From positions 50,772,157 to 50,836,156 of the forward strand of contig CM056381.1 of assembly GCA_029718625.1 (NCBI GenBank): a stretch of DNA of 64,000 nt. Direction: 5' to 3'. The translations under genes and the position numbers were made by a program. Below the pieces are notes generated by a model. The model did no database searches. It was not told the origin of the DNA and saw nothing but the letters and a program-made list of their open reading frames with translations. Source of the stretch: Synaphobranchus kaupii (Eukaryota > Chordata > Actinopteri > Anguilliformes > Synaphobranchidae). Below, one piece after another: positions 31,747-43,479 of the stretch; position 1 is the stretch's first letter; every line of letters begins with the position of its first letter.

Positions 31747-32252
31747 CACTGCCTGGCCAAAAAAAAAGTCGCTGTTGCACCCGTCATGCATAGTGCCCAC
31801 TGTACAAGCCTCTGGAGGCAGTGTTATGATCTGGGGTTGCTTCAATTGGTCAGGTCTAGGCTCAGCAATGTTATGCAGCAATAAAATGAAGTCAGCTGAG
31901 TACCTGAATGTACTGAATGACCAGGTTATCCCATCAATGGGCATATTCCAGGACAACAATGCCAAGATTCATCGGGCTCAAATTGTGAAAAGAGTGGTTC
32001 AGGGAGCATGAGGAATCATTTTCACACATTCATTGGCCACCAGAGTCTTGGTCTTAACCCCATTGAAAGTCTTTGGGATGTGCTGGAGAAAACTTTACAG
32101 AGTGGTTCGACTCTCCCGTTGTCAATACCAAGATCTCAGCCAAAAATTAATGCAACTCTGGACGGAAATAAATGTTGTGACGTTGCATGAGGTTGTCGAA
32201 ACAAGTCCAACGAAATATTAGTGTGTGCGACTTTTTTTTTGGCCAGGCAGTG
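31747..32252 (+). mobile_element. Deleted Tc1-like transposon
   Basis: Ends CACTGCCTGGCCAAAAAAAA and, inverted, CACTGCCTGGCCAAAAAAAA, with TA outside each (31745-31746, 32253-32254). Only the 3' half of the transposase remains (separate entry). The first catalytic aspartate and the DNA-binding domain are deleted. Confidence 0.88.
31782..32190 (+). pseudogene. Tc1-like transposase C-terminal remnant
   Basis: Reads [20 protein letters not shown], then [17 protein letters not shown] (second catalytic D) in one frame, and SLGLNPIESLWDVLEKTL (catalytic E) in another after a frameshift near 32010. The frame then decays. Closest in motif pattern to fish Tc1 elements with GGS-MIWG. Confidence 0.85.
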
Positions 32253-32918
32253 TATATTAGAAAGACACTTTTCCCTGATCATTGCTGAACTACCGAGGCT
32301 GCCAACCATAATATGTACAACAGCGACCTCGTGTGGTCATGACGAGAAGTGCAAGATAAAACAAGGTTTTTTATTTCTATTTGTAGGGAAGAATGCTTCA
32401 TCCCACTGGCAGCTAGAGGTTTATCCCTCAGATTATCTTGACATTTTATGGCGCCTTATATGTTTAGTGTCAAATTGACCCCAAAAGTTTTAACAGATGC
32501 ACAACTATTGTAATAGAAACATTTTAACGCTTTCTGTTTCACATTTTGTGTGTCTCCCAATTGACCTTCTATCCCTAAAAATTAAAAATCACACTTACAA
32601 AAATCTCACATCTCATTTTAGAGCCTAAGGTAAGTGGAAGTTTGTGAAGTTTAAAATACAGCTATGCCACAAATTACCCCATACAACACCTTTGTTTACC
32701 AAGTATTACAAGACCTTTGAAAACAGCATTATGTTCATTGCATATTTGCTATTTAATCCCAACACATTAGGAAAAATCATAGTGTCAAAATAAAAAAATA
32801 AGGTTAACTGGTTTTTAAGAGACATCAAACACTGAATTATGCCAAAGATATTATGAGGGTTAAAGGCATAGTTCACTTTTTGTTTTGTTTTGTTTTGTTT
32901 AGATTATTCAGTTTTAGT
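32253..32918. other. No gene recognised
   Basis: AT-rich. One phrase at 32863 (TAAAGGCATAGTTCACTTT) resembles a single end of the TTAA MITE type seen at 1280, with no partner end found. Confidence 0.4.
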
Positions 32919-33042
32919 GTGTGTTTCTGATTGGCCCAGACAAGTTTACTGTGTGTTTCTGATTGGCCCAGACAGGTTTAGTTTGTGTTTATGATTGGCC
33001 CAGACAGGTTTAGTGTGTGTTTCTGATTGGCCCAGACAGGTT
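32919..33042. repeat. 30-bp tandem repeat with CCAAT-box core
   Basis: Four units of GTGTGTTTCTGATTGGCCCA + GACAGGTTTA. Each carries ATTGG, the inverse CCAAT core, but no gene start lies downstream to give this meaning. Confidence 0.85.
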
Positions 33043-33098
33043 GTATGTGTGATGGAGGATAGTTTTGATAAGTTGTATCCAAAACATGGCCCAGATCG

Positions 33099-33690
33099 GT
33101 GAATAAAAAACAGGTGAGAACATTGTTAGTACTGACAGGTTATTACAGACGCTTCATTCCTGACTTTGCCTCCCTAGCTGCCCCCTTGACAGAACTCACT
33201 CACAAGGCCCAGCCCCAGATGGTGAGATGGACAGTGGACCCTGAACAGGCCTTCCAGAGTTTGAAGAGAGCCCTGTGCTCCAGCCCAGTATTGGTGACTC
33301 CTGACTTCAGTATGGAGATGGTGGTCCACACTGATGCGTCTGAAGTGGGGGGGGGGGGGGTGTCGTTCTGTCCCAGGAGAGTAATGGGGAGCAACACCCG
33401 ACCTGGCACGTCAGTAGGAAGTTACTGCCTCCGGGAGCAGAAGTACTCCACCCTGGAGAAAGAGTGGCTGGTAATCAAGCGGGCACTAGACAGCCTGAGG
33501 TATTATTCACTGGGTCTGTGGTTCACCCGTGTGAGCGACCATGTGCCGCTCGTGTGGATGGCACACACAACATGGAGACCAACGTCAGGGTCACCAGATG
33601 AGTCCTTCACTGCAACAATTTCACCTTTCTGTTGCCCACAGGTCCAGAGTCAAGCGTGGGAATGCTGATGCCCTGTGGATACGGGACGCT
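33099..33690 (+). pseudogene. Ty3/gypsy pol fragment (RT thumb and RNase H)
   Basis: Reads LTGYYRRFIPDFASLAAPLT, then FQSLKRALCSSPVLVTPDF and VVHTDASEVG (start of RNase H). After a G-run at 33348-33360 the frame is disturbed; further gypsy RNase H motifs follow (REQKYSTLEKEWLVIKRAL; SLRYYSLGLWFT; GNADAL near 33660). The RT catalytic YXDD box, protease and integrase are absent. It is a different gypsy lineage from the element at 47627. Confidence 0.85.
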
Positions 33691-34334
33691 CTCTGGGCAC
33701 TGCCCCTCCCTCCTCAGAGCTGGGTCGGAGAAGAGAGATATGCACCGGCACAATGGCTCCACCAGAGGGAGCCATAAAAGCTTTCAGACACAGAATTCAC
33801 GTGGAAGATACACATCTGTGGAAAATATTCACCAGCCCTGCCACTCCACACCTATACCTACTGGTTTATACCAGTACTCTGCTCTCTATATAAGCCCTGC
33901 CACTCCCCACCTGTGTGTGAAGTACCTGTGGGGAAAAGTGTAGAGGGAGAATTGGTGTAAATATTAGTTTTCTGGCGACATTGGAATTTGTGTACAACCT
34001 GTTTTGTTGGAGGAACTGTCTGGTGAACTGACCCTGCATGACTGAAGAGCTGGCCTGAACCTTTCTGAAACTGGAATGGATTAACAACTCTGAGAGCCAT
34101 TGTGCTTTTGTGTTTGTTTGATGCTCTGGTAAATCACTTAGTGATCCAGGTGTAGGGCGGGAATCAGAGAAGAAGAAGTGAAGGTAGACTCCAAAATGGG
34201 GGTAGGTTTATTAAAGACATCATGGAAAGTACACAATCATCTAATTAACTACTTAAGAGTGACAGGAATAATAGAGAGAATTTAGTTTAGATTTGGTTAG
34301 ATTTATTTTGTTTAGATTTTTGCTTTGTTTTCTG
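33691..34334. other. No gene recognised
   Basis: A TATA-like CTCTATATAAGCCC at 33884-33897 within repeated GCCCTGCCACTCC phrases could be an LTR remnant of the gypsy fragment; not provable here. A degenerate TTAGATTT tract lies at 34280-34325. Confidence 0.35.
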
Positions 34335-34500
34335 CCAATTTACTGTTCCACACTCCCGCAAAACTCTTTCCAAACTAGTGAGGAAGTAGTTCGTAATATC
34401 TTTTTAAATTTTTTTATTTTTATTGAGAATATCAATCAGTTAACATATGACAATTGTTACAAAGTGTAGACTATGAATGAAGATAGAATTAACAAAAATA
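34335..34500 (-). mobile_element. MITE family M3 fragment
   Basis: CTCTTTCCAAACTAGTGAGG then AAGTAGTT, and TTGTTACAAAGTGTAGA, match in reverse complement the element at 42556-42790. Terminal repeats are missing here. Confidence 0.65.
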
Positions 34501-34984
34501 AAAAAGAGTATTTCGTAATATGACCCACTCTTGTACCATAGATATGCTATACGCGTTTTTACTTCCGAGTTACTTACTGAAATTGTCTTTAAGGGTTGTT
34601 TCTCCTGACTTTTTTCCCCATAGAGTTCTATAGGAAAATGAGTCCGGAGAAATAACCCTTGCAGTGATCCATCCACATCTACTCCATATCTGGCAACAGA
34701 GTGATGGTTTGGGGCTCGTTTGATAGCTCAGACCCTTGATAACTTACAGCCATTTAGCCAGCCATGTGTTCCATACTGTACCAGTGTAATTTACAGCTGA
34801 ATCTAGTCTCACCCCCCCAATTTCCATAGAGATCCATTCAAATGCAGAGAGGTTATAGTATCGCTTGTAACAGTACCTGAAAATAAGATATCGACAGTTT
34901 TTTGATGTTGATGGTCACAGACTTCAGGAAGTAACAGCATGTAAAGGATATGCGACCAAATATGGAATATGATACTTTAAAAAT
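34501..34984. other. No gene recognised
   Basis: No gene. The patch 34918-34975 (CACAGACTTCAGGAAGTAAC) is related to sequence at 10495-10560, so both are pieces of an unidentified interspersed repeat. Confidence 0.4.
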
Positions 34985-35212
34985 ACGTTAAAGCAAAGGG
35001 TATGAATACTTATGTAAATGAGAAATTTTATTTTTTATTTTTAATAAATTTGCAAAAATCTCAAAAAAACTTTTTTCACATTGTCATTATGGGGTGTTGT
35101 GTGTAGAATTTTGAGGGAAAAAAATGAATTTAATCAATTTTGGAATAAGGCTGTAACAGAATAAAATGTGGAAAAAGTGAAGCGCTGTGAATACTTTCCG
35201 GATACACTGTAT
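34985..35212 (+). mobile_element. Tc1-like 3' terminal remnant
   Basis: Runs GGGTATGAATACTTATGTAA, then GTCATTATGGGGTGTTGTGT, and ends TGAATACTTTCCGGATACAC + TGTA, the familiar right end of a fish Tc1 group. No left end or transposase is attached. Confidence 0.7.
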
Positions 35213-35699
35213 GCTAGAAGCTCACTTCATGAAACAAAATCACATTAATTGAAGAACAATAAAGGATTGCATTATATTAAAAAATATTTTAAAATATAGC
35301 AATAATAAGAAAAAACGAAATAAATATTAATTGTGAAATTAGAAAAGAGAACAGATAAGGGAAAGAGGAAAATACTGCTATATTACATTGTAGGATTTAA
35401 TAAATAACCCTTATACCTGTGTTTGAACACATAGGGAGGGGTACGCCGAGATAGGTGGCGATATTGTGAAATGATCCGCGTGTGTCATGACGAAACACCT
35501 ATCTCTCCTCGCTCTCTAGGCGCGGCGATGTTGATGAAGGCGCCCGAGAGCTCCTGTACCGCTGTCGCCTACTTAACTTCCTGTTGTCATTTCCGCCTTA
35601 GTTCACGCAGCACCGATTTTTCGGCCATCTCGGACGGTTTCCGATGCAGCCCGACGCAGTCCAACGCAGATATGACGTAAATCGGCTCTAGCCGAACAC
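35213..35699. other. No gene recognised; small GC-rich patch
   Basis: 35440-35690 is relatively CpG-rich (GGCGCGGCGATG; TCTCGGACGGTTTCCG). It could be a repeat or a promoter remnant. No exon recognised. Confidence 0.35.
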
Positions 35700-35886
35700 G
35701 CCCACAGTTCTGCAGATGAGTGTGCTCCTGAATTCCCTCAACAAAACCCGGAAATAAGGGGTTCATCCTGGTATTTTTAAGTGCCCCCATTTGTGAGAAA
35801 AAGTCGCCCACTCAAAAGCTTTTTGACGAAGTGGACTCAAATATGCGTACTCAAAAGGGTGTAGGGCTCTGATTCGGACACAGCCG
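35700..35886. mobile_element. MITE family M2 fragment
   Basis: GTGTGCTCCTGAATTCCCTC through GGCTCTGATTCGGACACAGC parallels the right part of the element at 29275-30776, including the terminal repeat GGCTGTGTCCGAATCAGAGC (inverted). The left end is missing. Confidence 0.6.
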
Positions 35887-36489
35887 CAGTTTTGAAGAAA
35901 CTTCAACCGGAAGTCAATTTTATCGTCACCAACATTTGTCCGTTTCATAGGCGGGCGAATTATTTGTTTACTTTCAGCCATTCACACCACAGGGTGATGT
36001 GTTTACCAGCAGCTAAGATGCAGAAGAAATTGCATGTTTTTTCTTCTATTTTGGATTAATCTGATGTAAATAATTGCTGGACGAACAGAACATAGCTACG
36101 TGAACGAGTTTGCTTTAGATCGCTTCGGTAAATTAATTTAATGCTGGTCAGATTGCTAAAAGTGATCTGCTCAGGTAACGTTAGCGTCAGTTTGGTTATT
36201 TGCGCGGTATTGTGCGTTAATATGTCGCTAAAGAATGAAATTGGCCTGCAAGCTAGCTGACTAGCTAACGACATGTCCATGGATAAAGATGTCGTCTAAT
36301 ATATAAGCCTTTTGGCTATTTAGGCTAAGTAGCTAGCTAGCTAGCTTGCTGGTTTATTGCCCTAGATTGAGTATCACTAGCAACATGTAAATTAGCCATT
36401 AAATTGTCAAAAGTTTTCCAGTTTGAGTTTGCTGCAGTGTGTGTGTTCCTGTCTGCATTCGGCCTGTACCTATGTTTCGTTGTTTTGGG
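35887..36489. other. No gene recognised
   Basis: Contains short TAGC repeats at 36329-36350. No coding frame supported. Confidence 0.45.
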
Positions 36490-36675
36490 TTTCTTCTTCT
36501 TCTTTGTGTTTTTTGGCGGATTTCAATACCAACTTTAGGTGCATACCGCCACCTACCGTACCGGAGTATGTAGAACAGGATTCCAGGAAAAAATAAATAA
36601 ATGAATATAATTATTTCTTTATTCTATGATATTAACTTAAGTTAATAAATAAAATTATAAGTATAAAGTAAAATT

Positions 36676-39600
36676 CTATATTCTATTAAACAATCCTGAA
36701 CCTATTAAGAACTCTATTATCCCTCTCTGTACTTCCCACACCTTATCTCCATTTGTTCCTAATATCCCTTCCAAATCCCAACCTCGTCCAACCTCTCTTA
36801 CCCTTTGTTGCAAACGCTCCCTTTCATCTTTATATTTTATGCAATGCATTATTATATGTTCAGTGTTTTCAATTATACCACAATGTGGACAACTATGCGA
36901 GTTCACTTTACCCAATAAAAATAAAGTTTTATTTAGACCAGTATGGTCAAATCTTAGTCTTGATATGACTACCTCCTCTCTTCTGCTTCGCCCTTTAACA
37001 CTCTGTGCTCTAACGGACTTTTGTACCCTATAATATGTTCTACCCTTACTGTCCTCGTCCCATTTTTTCTGCCAGCATTCCAATATTTTCTTTTTAATTA
37101 ATGCTTTACCTTCCCCTATTCCAAATGCTATATTAATTATGTGCGTCATATTTAGCTATCTTTTTGCCATCCTGTCTGCAATTTCATTACCCTCTAATCC
37201 CACATGTGCAGGTACCCAACAAAATATTATTTCTATTCCCATTCTCTGGGTTCTAAATAGACATTGAAACATTTCATATACTAGGTCTTCCCTAATTGAG
37301 TTCATTGTCTGTAGGCTAAAAAGAACTGCTGCAGAGTCAATACACAGCACCACCCTGTCTGGTCTCACTTCTTCCACCCATTGGAGACTAACAATCACTG
37401 CCATCATCTCGGCTGTATATACTGATAATTTATCAGAAATTCTCTTCCCTATATGTATTTTAAATTGTGAGATATATACTCCTATTCCTACATGGTCATT
37501 TTGATCTTTTGATCCGTCAGTAAAGATATGTAGGTAATTAGAATATGTGTTTATTATATGCTGGTTTGCACAGTATCCTATTTCATGTTCCGCCCAATTT
37601 TTCTTTAGTTCCAGGATACTAAAATCAACTTTAGCTTTAGGGAAGAGCCATGGGGGAACATTACTTATTGGAGTAGGGGAATTGAAATGTATTCCATCTA
37701 GGTCATATTCTTCTGATTTATCTTTTATCTTCCATCCAAAACCTATTCCGTTATGTCTATACTCCCAGCATTCGTTTAGGACACTTTTAGTGGCATTTTC
37801 ATCCCCACATCCCCTAAGCCGAATCCAGTATGTTAGAGCCAGTTTGTCTCTCCTGAGCTCTAGTGGGATTTCCCCTGATTCTACTAACACGGCATTACAT
37901 GGTGTTGATCTCATTGCACCGATGCTAAGTTTCAAGGCTTTGCTTTGCATTCTATCAATTTGGTTTAAGTGTGATTTAGCTGCTGCCCCATAAACAAAAC
38001 ACCCATAGTCAATTGCTGATCTCATCAAAGCCCTATATATATCTATTAATGCCTGCTTATCTGCTCCCCATGTATATCCAGATATAGCCCTCATTAAATT
38101 TATTACTTTTTTACATTTAGTTTCTAGCTTTTCCACATGTGTCTTCCATGTACATCTCTCATCTACCCAAATTCCCAAATATTTAAATTCCTTTACTTTT
38201 TCCATTGGTTGTCCATATAAAAGAAGACGCTGTTCTTCTATCTTTTTCTTTCTAGTTATGTACATGTAGCAAGACTTACTTGTTGAGATTTTAAAACCCC
38301 AATTGTATGACCATTGCTCTACCTTTAAAATAGCTTTCTTAATCTCTCTCAGCACACTTGTGTTGTCTCTCCCCCTAATCCATATAGCTCCGTCATCTGC
38401 ATATAATGATGAGCATATCCTTCTGTCAAGATTCATGAATATATCATTAATCATAATGTTAAATAACACCGGACTAATGACGCTTCCTTGTGGAATTCCG
38501 TTAACGATATCATACTCATCGGATAACTCTGGTCCTACCTTAACTCTAAACTTTCGTTCTGATAGAAAATCTAGTACCCAGTTGTAAAATCTTCCACTAA
38601 TGCCCATTCTATTCATTTGAATTAACAGCCCTTCCCTCCACATAGAATCGTACGCTTTTTCGATGTCAAAGAAAACAATCACCATCAATTCTTTCATTTT
38701 AAATGCTTTCTCTATTTCATTGCTAACTTTAACAAGTGCGTCCATGGAAGACCTACCTTTCCTGAATCCATTCTGGTATGATGCAATTAAGCCTCTCCTT
38801 TCTAAGAAATAGTTAAGTCTTCGGACCAAAATCTTTTCCATCCATTTGCACAGATGCGAAGTTAAAGCAATGGGTCTATAATTTCCAGCATTATTTGGGT
38901 TTTTACCGGGTTTGCTAAAAGGTAAAATAAGTGCACTCTTCCATCTTTTTGGTAACAATCCTTCTCTCCATATTTTATTGAACAGTTCCAGAATTATTCT
39001 CAGTACTTGATCAGGTAATTTACGAAACATAGCGTAACTTAGTTGATCCTGCCCCATTGCTGTGTATCCAGTGTTATTTATCGCTATTTCTAACTCACTC
39101 ATAGTCAGCTCAGCATCAAGATTTGTGTCTATATTATTATTTTTTCCCCTAAGTATATTACGATTTTCCCTTATCACTGTCTCTTTTCTCTTTTTATGCA
39201 GATCGTCTAAGTGATTCCCACTGTGTACATTAGCAAAGCTCTTACCCAATATATTAGCCTTTTCTTTATCTGTTACAGCTATTGTTTCTCCATCCTCTAA
39301 GATTGGGATTTTAGTATATTTCCTTTTGCCACTCATTGTCTTTAACATTTGCCATACATCACCTAGTTTCACTTCTCTGCCTATAGTAGCACAGTATTTC
39401 CTCCATGCATTCTTTTTACTGGATTTGATAATTCTACGAGTCAGAGCTTTTTTCTTTTGATAATCCATTAAGTTTTCTTGATTCAAGTTAGTCCTTAACA
39501 CTCGTAATGCTTTATTTCGTTCTCTGATAGCTTTAGTGCATTCTTCATTCCACCATGGTACCGCTTTCCTTTTCCCTGTTATTCTACTCATGGGTATACT

Positions 39601-40455
39601 CTTTGATGCAGCATTCAAAATTAAGTTAGTCACTATAGAATAGCATTCTTCTATACTACCATTCATTGAAATTGACGTAATTCCCTCTATGCAGTATTCT
39701 TGATATTTTTCCCAGTCAGCTTTTTCAAAGCACCATTTTTCTAATACGTACCTTTCTTGGGCATGCATATTAATTCCTATAGAGCAGAAGATTGGATAAT
39801 GATCACTTCCTATACTAGAACTATCCTCCACGTTCCATTTGCATGAGCATGCTATATTTCTAGATACTAACGTTAGATCTAGACATGATAGGATATTTCT
39901 GTATATATCTAATCTTGTTCCTTTTCCATCATTAAGACATACTAATGCTCTTTCTTCTAACAGTTCTTCAACTACATTGCCATTATTGTCTGTATGTATA
40001 CTGCCCCATAAGCTATTATGTGCATTGAAATCACCGCACCAGATTTCTCCTCTACCATGTTCAATTGTATTAAACATTTCAGCACTCAGCTTCTTGCACG
40101 GGTTGTAAAAGTTGATTATTTTGAGACTGACACCTGTATTACACACTTCAATAATTACGCATTCTATGTCTGCTGGTGATGGTATTCTTCGGAAGACGAC
40201 ACTATCTTTGACAAATGTAGCACAACCGCCGCCTTGGTTGTCTACCCTGTCATACCGGGCTGAGGTATATCCTGGGATAATAAAATCTAGATGGGGTCGT
40301 AACCAGGTTTCTTGTACACATATAATATCCGGTCGTGGTTTTGCGTCAATTATATATTTTTTAAATTCTTGGCCATTTGCAATGAGACTTCTCACGTTCC
40401 ATTGTAATAAATGGATCACCATAATAATTTTAATCAATAGTCTGCCCCCCTCCAT
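36676..40455 (-). CDS. LINE ORF2: endonuclease, reverse transcriptase, RNase H (one internal TAG)
   Basis: 1,099 codons to a TAG at 37158-37156, then the same frame continues to 36676 (1,259 codons in all). AP endonuclease at about residues 10-230 (LLQWNVRSLIAN; VQETWL; WCGDFNAHNSLWGS; GSDHYPIF). RT at about 480-780 (YRPIALTSHLCKWMEK; FFDIEKAYDS; GIPQGSVISPVLFNI; YADD box near residue 684). RNase H from about 977 (FTDGSKD; YTAEMMAV; CIDSAAVL; PAHVGLEGNEIAD). The part after the TAG has the CPHC-x7-H-x5-C knuckle typical of I-like elements (HSCPHCGIIENTEHIIMHC). It nicks target DNA and copies the element RNA there. The single stop suggests recent loss of full function; readthrough is possible but unsupported. 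Confidence 0.88.
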
Positions 40456-41711
40456 CTGAGTTTACTTTCAGCATTTTATGTATCTCTTCTGCTTTCAGGT
40501 CTTTAATACCCAAAAATTCTTCTGCTGCATTCACCACTGTCTTAATTCTGTCACTTTTCTTCTCTTGCTTGGTAGCCACATTAATTATTTTACAAATGAA
40601 GGCTATGAAGCTTGTCTGATCCACTACCAACGAGTCTTCTTTAACCTTACATTTATGGGCACATTGAGTCTGCTGTACAATCGGATCACTTCTGTCTTCT
40701 TGCTGTATTCTAGGTCTGCTTGTTCTCTGGGGTAAAGGCCTAGGCCTACCACTACCTTCTTCACCTCTCCCCACCTCTTCATATGTTACAGTTCTTTGCA
40801 TTTCTTCATTTACTTTCTTTAAAGCATCTGCATAGGATATATTATTAATCACTTTATATTTCTGTACCTCTTTTGCTTTAATCTGAACGGCACAGCCCCC
40901 AAACGCAGCACTATGATCTCCTCCACAGTTGCAACATCGCAGTTTAGCGCCTTTCTCACATTTGCCGTAATCATGTTCTCCCCCACATTTTGCACATCTT
41001 TGTTTGCCGCGGCACTGTTGGGCTATGTGTCCAATTCTTTGGCATTTATAACAACGTATTGGTTTAGGGATATACTCTCTCACCCTATAATTGATCCACC
41101 CTATTTTGACTTCTTTAGGAAGTGTGCTCTCAAATTGTACCAACATTGACAGACTATCTTTCTTTACTCCATCTTTGTTTGTCTGCAACCTCTTAACTTC
41201 TATTATTTTCCCCCCTCTAATTTCTTTCTTGACTTCCTCCTCGGTCATTTCTATTGGCACATTTGAAATTACACCTCTCAGTTTAGCTATTATTCCGGGA
41301 ATATGCGTTGAGATTTGTGTTCCATCAAGTGTATCTAGCTTGAGGATTTTGTCTTGTTGATGTTTATTTGAAGCTGATATAAGGATTTTCCGGTTGTTAA
41401 GAAATTTGGCAAATCTAATCTTCCCAATTTCTTTTTCAATTACTTTAGTCATTTTAACTGGGTGAAACTGACCTGTCTCCCTCCCAAACACAATTACGAC
41501 TTTCCACTCCTTCCGTCTCTTGCACCTTTCCCAACTGTCCTGTATTGCCCCGATTCTCTTTTACTTTTTTAGCAGCACCCCCTTCTCCTTGACTACCATG
41601 ATCTGACCAATCTTCTGTTCTACCTTTCATCTCCTTCAGTTTCTTCCTTTTATTAGACATGGTATACCACTCCATATTTCCCTCTTCACCACCCTCTGAG
41701 CTGTCACCCAT
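40430..41711 (-). pseudogene. LINE ORF1 (gag-like zinc-knuckle protein), frameshifted N-terminus
   Basis: The main frame (41491-40430, 353 codons) has an RNA-recognition-like region and three Cys knuckles near residues 145-200 (CYKCQRIGHIAQQC; CAKCGGEHDYGKC; CCNCGGDHSAAFGGC). It binds element RNA. The N-terminal part (41711-41454; MEWYTMSNKRKKLKEMK) is in another frame, joined near 41490 at NCVW/VFGRE, so a one-base indel is likely. The last 26 bp overlap the ORF2 start, implying coupled or reinitiated translation of ORF2. Confidence 0.82.
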
Positions 41712-41838
41712 TCTACACTCACGGTACGGTTGATTGCAATCCGCCTTGCTTCCTGGTTCCCCTAACGCGTGTCTTTCTCTCTCCTACACGATCTGTCTCT
41801 ATACACCAAACAAAATCCGCCGGCTTCCTCAGTCGAAC

Positions 41839-42440
41839 TACTTCTTCTTCTTCATCTTTGGGTTTTCTATGGCGGGTTGCTACCAACTGTCAGGTGCATA
41901 CCGCCACCTAGTGTTACGGAGTGTGGACAAGCGATAGCAGGGATTCAGACCCTCCCACCTACCCCAATCGAATAAATAAAATTCAGCACAGCTCTGCGAA
42001 CCTCATATTCCACTGACCCACCCAGGAGCCCAGCCAATGTAAACTGCCCACCCTTATCCCCAATCAGTTTCCTAAGTTTCTCCCTCTCCCTGACATATGC
42101 CTGACATTCTAGCAGAATGTGCCTAACTGTTTCTTTGTTATTGCATTGAGGACAGTTGCCGGTATTGTGCTTCCCTATCCTAAATAAACTGTCATTTAAT
42201 CCAGAATGACCCAACCTAAGCCTAGTTAATATTGTTTCCTCCCTCCTACTCCCGCAAAGAAGAGGCCTCCCAGAGACCCCTGGCCGGACGGCATACAGGT
42301 GACGCCCCCTACTTCTTCATCCCACCTCTGTTGCCAAATCTTTCCAATCATATCTTTAGCCTTAGCCTTGACCTCCCCTTTACCATAAGGGACATCCACT
42401 GTAATGCCGCCCAGCCTAAGGGCCCGACAGAACTACTGAA
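41839..42440 (-). pseudogene. Second Nimb-like LINE, ORF2 3' end
   Basis: The frame 42214-41945 reads MGHSGLNDSLFRIGKHNTGN and CPQCNNKETVRHILLEC, homologous to the C-terminal knuckle of the LINE next door but clearly diverged. Upstream (42215-42440) the frame is degraded. Its 3' UTR has the same ending (TAGGTGGCGGTATGCACCTG) and an AAGAAG tail at about 41839-41853, directly touching the 5' side of the first LINE. Confidence 0.8.
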
Positions 42441-42555
42441 AGCGTGATGGCTACGCGTTCACTAATCTCCTCCCACATGCTTTTCTTATCCAGTCACAGA
42501 TTAAATATTTGCATTTTCTTCCTGTAGCGAACAGGGCTGCGTAATATCAGAGACT

Positions 42556-42790
42556 GCTGTGTCCGAATACGACCCCTACACCCTTCATTCAAAATCTACA
42601 CTTTGTAACAATCATCATATGTTAAATGATTGATATTCTCAATAAAAAATAATAAAATTAAAAAAGAATATTACAAACTACTTCCTCACTAGTTTGGAAA
42701 GAGTTTTTCGGGATTTCTTTTGCACACTGCTTGCAAAGTGAGGGGACAGGGCACATAGTAGACAGGGGTCATATTCGGTGTGTCCCAATA
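42556..42790. mobile_element. MITE family M3
   Basis: Ends TGTGTCCGAATACGACCCCT and, inverted, CACACCGAATATGACCCCTG. AT-rich centre with CTTCCTCACTAGTTTGGAAA, shared with 34335-34500. Its right end overlaps the next M1 element. Confidence 0.7.
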
Positions 42791-43022
42791 CTACTACTCC
42801 GTGCGCCAGAAACGGATCTTTGAGTCCTAATCTAATGTTGCTGATTTCATATTAATTGTTAAATATTAATTAATGTCTCAACGTGGACTGCAATGTCAGG
42901 TATATTGTATACTGTACATGCAACTACTTGTACTTGAAACATACAGACAATTTTGCATATTTCCGGGTAGGAGACGAGTGGAGGAAAGGAGGTGGGGAGT
43001 GAAGAATATTGGGACACACCCC
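42777..43022 (-). mobile_element. MITE family M1, copy C
   Basis: GGTGTGTCCCAATACTACTA on the left and AATATTGGGACACACCCC on the right. The marker TTGCATATTTCCGGGTAGGA is in reverse orientation relative to copies A and B. Confidence 0.78.
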
Positions 43023-43047
43023 AAAAGAGCTTTCCTTTACACTCTTT

Positions 43048-43298
43048 GCCAATATTCTTTACTCCCCACCTCCTTTCCTCCACTCCCCCACTATCATTCG
43101 TCTCCTACCCAGAAGTATGCAAAACTACCTGAACGTTTTGAGTACAAGTAGTTGCATGTACAGTATAATTTGTAATTAATATGTAGCCTAATCAGCAACA
43201 TTAGATTAGGACACAAAAATCGGTTTCCGGGGCACGGAGGAGAGGTGGTGGTAGTGGAGGAAAGTAGGGTGCTTTTTTCGAGTATTGGGACGCACCCC
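43048..43298 (+). mobile_element. MITE family M1, copy D
   Basis: Starts at GCCAATATTCTTTACTCCCC (outer tip lost) and ends AGTATTGGGACGCACCCC, same orientation as copy A and only about 25 bp from copy C. Confidence 0.75.
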
Positions 43299-43479
43299 AG
43301 GTCTTATTAAAAAACTTGAACTTTTACATTTACATTTTATAACAATTCCAATATCAGTCCTTTTATTAACAACAACAACAAATAATAATAATTAGTTACT
43401 CTTCTTACATTGTGCACACTTAAGGCTACACAATAAAAGTAAAGATAAATAAATAAAACAACAAAGACAAAAACACTGA

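Larger units (their letters stand above)
36490..41835 (-). mobile_element. Near full-length Nimb/I-like LINE
   Basis: A minus-strand non-LTR retrotransposon with overlapping ORF1 (zinc-knuckle protein) and ORF2 (endonuclease, RT, RNase H), and a 3' UTR ending in GGTGGCGGTATGCACC plus a short AAGAAG tail at about 36490-36505. An RNase H domain in ORF2 and the C-terminal CxxC region point to the I/Nimb group of fish LINEs. The 5' boundary is placed near 41835, where the 3' tail of a second copy begins. Defects seen: one in-frame TAG near the end of ORF2 and a frameshift in the ORF1 N-terminus. Confidence 0.85.

Noticed and set aside
35440..35700. CpG island promoter of an unknown gene
   Set aside because: Short, with no exon or open frame of note downstream; flanked by MITE sequence.
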